Assembly: GCA_016195145.1 (NCBI GenBank)
Contig: JACQAF010000108.1
Coordinates: forward strand, 1 to 6,093
Direction of reading: 5' to 3'
Source of the DNA: Rhodospirillales bacterium
GTDB lineage: Bacteria; Pseudomonadota; Alphaproteobacteria; CACIAM-22H2
DNA length: 6,093 bases
The translations under genes and the position numbers were made by a program. Position 1 is the stretch's first letter, and each line of letters opens with the position of its first letter. Below are positions 5,157 through 6,093 of the stretch, in pieces. Under the pieces are notes generated by a model. That model was given only the letters and a program-made list of their open reading frames with translations, ran no database searches and was not told the DNA's origin.

Positions 5157-6093
5157 CGCGCAATCCCTCCCACGGCTCGATCCGGCTCGCCCGCCAGGCG
5201 CTCCACGACGCCGCGGCGAGGGCGGCGGCAAGGGTCGCAGCGAAGGCGATAAGATAATGCTCGGGCAACAGCCGGCACACCGATTCCTCGCCAAACAGGC
5301 TGCCGGCGAAGCGGCGGTTGATCGCCGCCTGGGCGAGGAGAAACAATCCTGCCGCCGATGCGGCGCCGAGCAGGGCGGTGAGCGCGGCCTGGAAAACCGG
5401 AAAGGCGACGAGGCCGAGCGTCTGCCAGCCGATCAGCCGCAGGATGCTGAGATCGCGCCGCTTGCGCTCGATATTGGCCCACAGGCTCGCCGCCAGCGAC
5501 AACAGATATCCGGCCGAGGCGATCGCCGCGAGGATGGCGAAGGTGGCGGCGAGGTTGCGGTCGAAGGCCTTCATCGTCTCGATCTCGGCCGCCTTGGTGC
5601 GTACCTCGATGTCATGCCCGCGCAACCAGGCTTCGATCCCGGCCACGTCGTCGATGCTGCGTGCGAACATGCGGAATCCGGCGAATACCGGCGCCGCGGC
5701 GGTCGGCTCCCGGCCAGGCCAGCCGAAGGCCGGGACGGCGAGGCCGTCGCGGTAATTCTCGGTCGCGACGAGTAGATCGACCGGCACGAACAAGGCCGGC
5801 CGGGCGAAAGCGACGGCCGGCAGGACGGCGGCGACGGCAAGATCGATGCGCTGGCGCTCCGTCCGTTCGCCGACGCTCCGGCTGACGAAGGCCTCGATAC
5901 GCTCGCCGCCGCGCACGCCGAGAAGGCGGGCCGCCTCGGCGGACAGGATCGCCGCGTCAACTGCCGCCGACGGCAGATCGGGCGGCACGAGGGGGTCGCC
6001 AGCGGCGGTCGGCACAAGCTCCATGGTGAACAGGCCGGCGGTCCGCGCGCGCACGTCGAGAGTTGCCGCGATGGTGCGGGTGCGCGGCAGGAC
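5149..6093 (-). CDS. FtsX-like ABC transporter permease, C-terminal part (5' end beyond window)
   Basis: The frame is open from the right edge to a TGA at 5151-5149, giving the last 314 residues. The first ~175 visible residues are a soluble, presumably periplasmic region of the kind inserted between TM1 and TM2 in this family. Three membrane segments follow, at about 181-203, 224-255 and 279-300 of the visible part. Between the first two lies NIERKRRDLSILRLIGW, the hallmark cytoplasmic loop of FtsX-domain permeases, which couples to the ATPase. The tail ASRIEPWEGLRDV is also typical of the family. MacB, LolC/E, FtsX and TagS share this architecture, and the sequence alone does not tell them apart. 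The SUMF1-like and lipoprotein neighbours favour a TagS-like envelope-signalling role over lipoprotein or drug export. An ABC ATPase gene is expected upstream, off the right edge. Confidence 0.9.
   Translation of the reverse strand, partial: VLPRTRTIAATLDVRARTAGLFTMELVPTAAGDPLVPPDLPSAAVDAAILSAEAARLLGVRGGERIEAFVSRSVGERTERQRIDLAVAAVLPAVAFARPALFVPVDLLVATENYRDGLAVPAFGWPGREPTAAAPVFAGFRMFARSIDDVAGIEAWLRGHDIEVRTKAAEIETMKAFDRNLAATFAILAAIASAGYLLSLAASLWANIERKRRDLSILRLIGWQTLGLVAFPVFQAALTALLGAASAAGLFLLAQAAINRRFAGSLFGEESVCRLLPEHYLIAFAATLAAALAAASWSAWRASRIEPWEGLRDV
5164..5170 (-). promoter_or_regulatory. ribosome binding site of the SUMF1-like gene
   Basis: Minus-strand GGAGGGA ends seven bases before the ATG at 5156 and lies inside the 3' end of the permease gene. 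Together with the signal peptide that begins right after this ATG, it fixes the start. Upstream in-frame codons back to 5294 would add 46 Pro/Arg-rich residues and bury the signal peptide. Confidence 0.65.

Noticed and set aside
3804..5252. 482-codon plus-strand open frame opposite the SUMF1-like gene
   Set aside because: The opposite strand has a signal peptide, SUMF1 landmarks and a ribosome site. The plus frame has none and is low in recognisable structure.
5157..5294. N-terminal extension of the SUMF1-like protein by 46 residues
   Set aside because: The extra residues are Pro/Arg-rich and would bury the signal peptide. The ATG at 5156 has a better-placed ribosome site.
1..6093. Mobile elements, CRISPR arrays, tRNA/rRNA genes or a transferred island boundary
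   Set aside because: No transposase or integrase motifs, regularly spaced repeats, RNA-gene signatures or composition shift were seen. The only repeats are the in-gene motif pair and short palindromes.

Overview
The window is GC-rich, densely coding DNA. Its codon usage strongly favours G or C at the third position, and its proteins fit a proteobacterium, most likely an alphaproteobacterium. That lineage call rests on overall character and is not proven. I see no tRNA, rRNA, CRISPR array, insertion sequence or obvious base-composition break. Five protein genes explain almost the whole window, and two of them run off its edges.

Layout. (1) Positions 1-1015, minus strand: the N-terminal 338 residues of a GMC-family FAD flavoprotein oxidoreductase. 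(2) Positions 1016-1190: a short intergenic region between divergent genes, with a perfect 14-bp palindrome. (3) Positions 1191-2291, plus strand: a membrane-anchored trypsin-like serine protease with an intact His-Asp-Ser triad. (4) Positions 2329-6093, minus strand: a compact run of four genes converging on the protease. In transcription order these are an FtsX-like ABC permease (partial), a secreted formylglycine-generating-enzyme-like (SUMF1-fold) protein lacking the catalytic cysteines, a glycine-zipper coiled-coil lipoprotein, and a second coiled-coil lipoprotein. The junctions are an 8-nt overlap, a 33-nt gap and a 6-nt gap, so the four are very probably one operon whose promoter lies beyond the right edge.

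How they may work together. All four minus-strand products are predicted to act in the inner membrane, periplasm or outer membrane. FtsX-like permease + SUMF1-like periplasmic protein + lipoprotein is the composition of the TagS/TagR/TagQ part of the TagQRST module. In Pseudomonas that module senses envelope signals and activates the PpkA kinase of a type VI secretion system. The window shows only part of such a set: no ATPase, kinase, phosphatase or secretion gene is visible, so this is an inference from gene content. The two lipoproteins are not recognisable TagQ by sequence. The convergent protease is also an envelope protein and could belong to the same locus. The GMC oxidoreductase looks like an unrelated metabolic neighbour.
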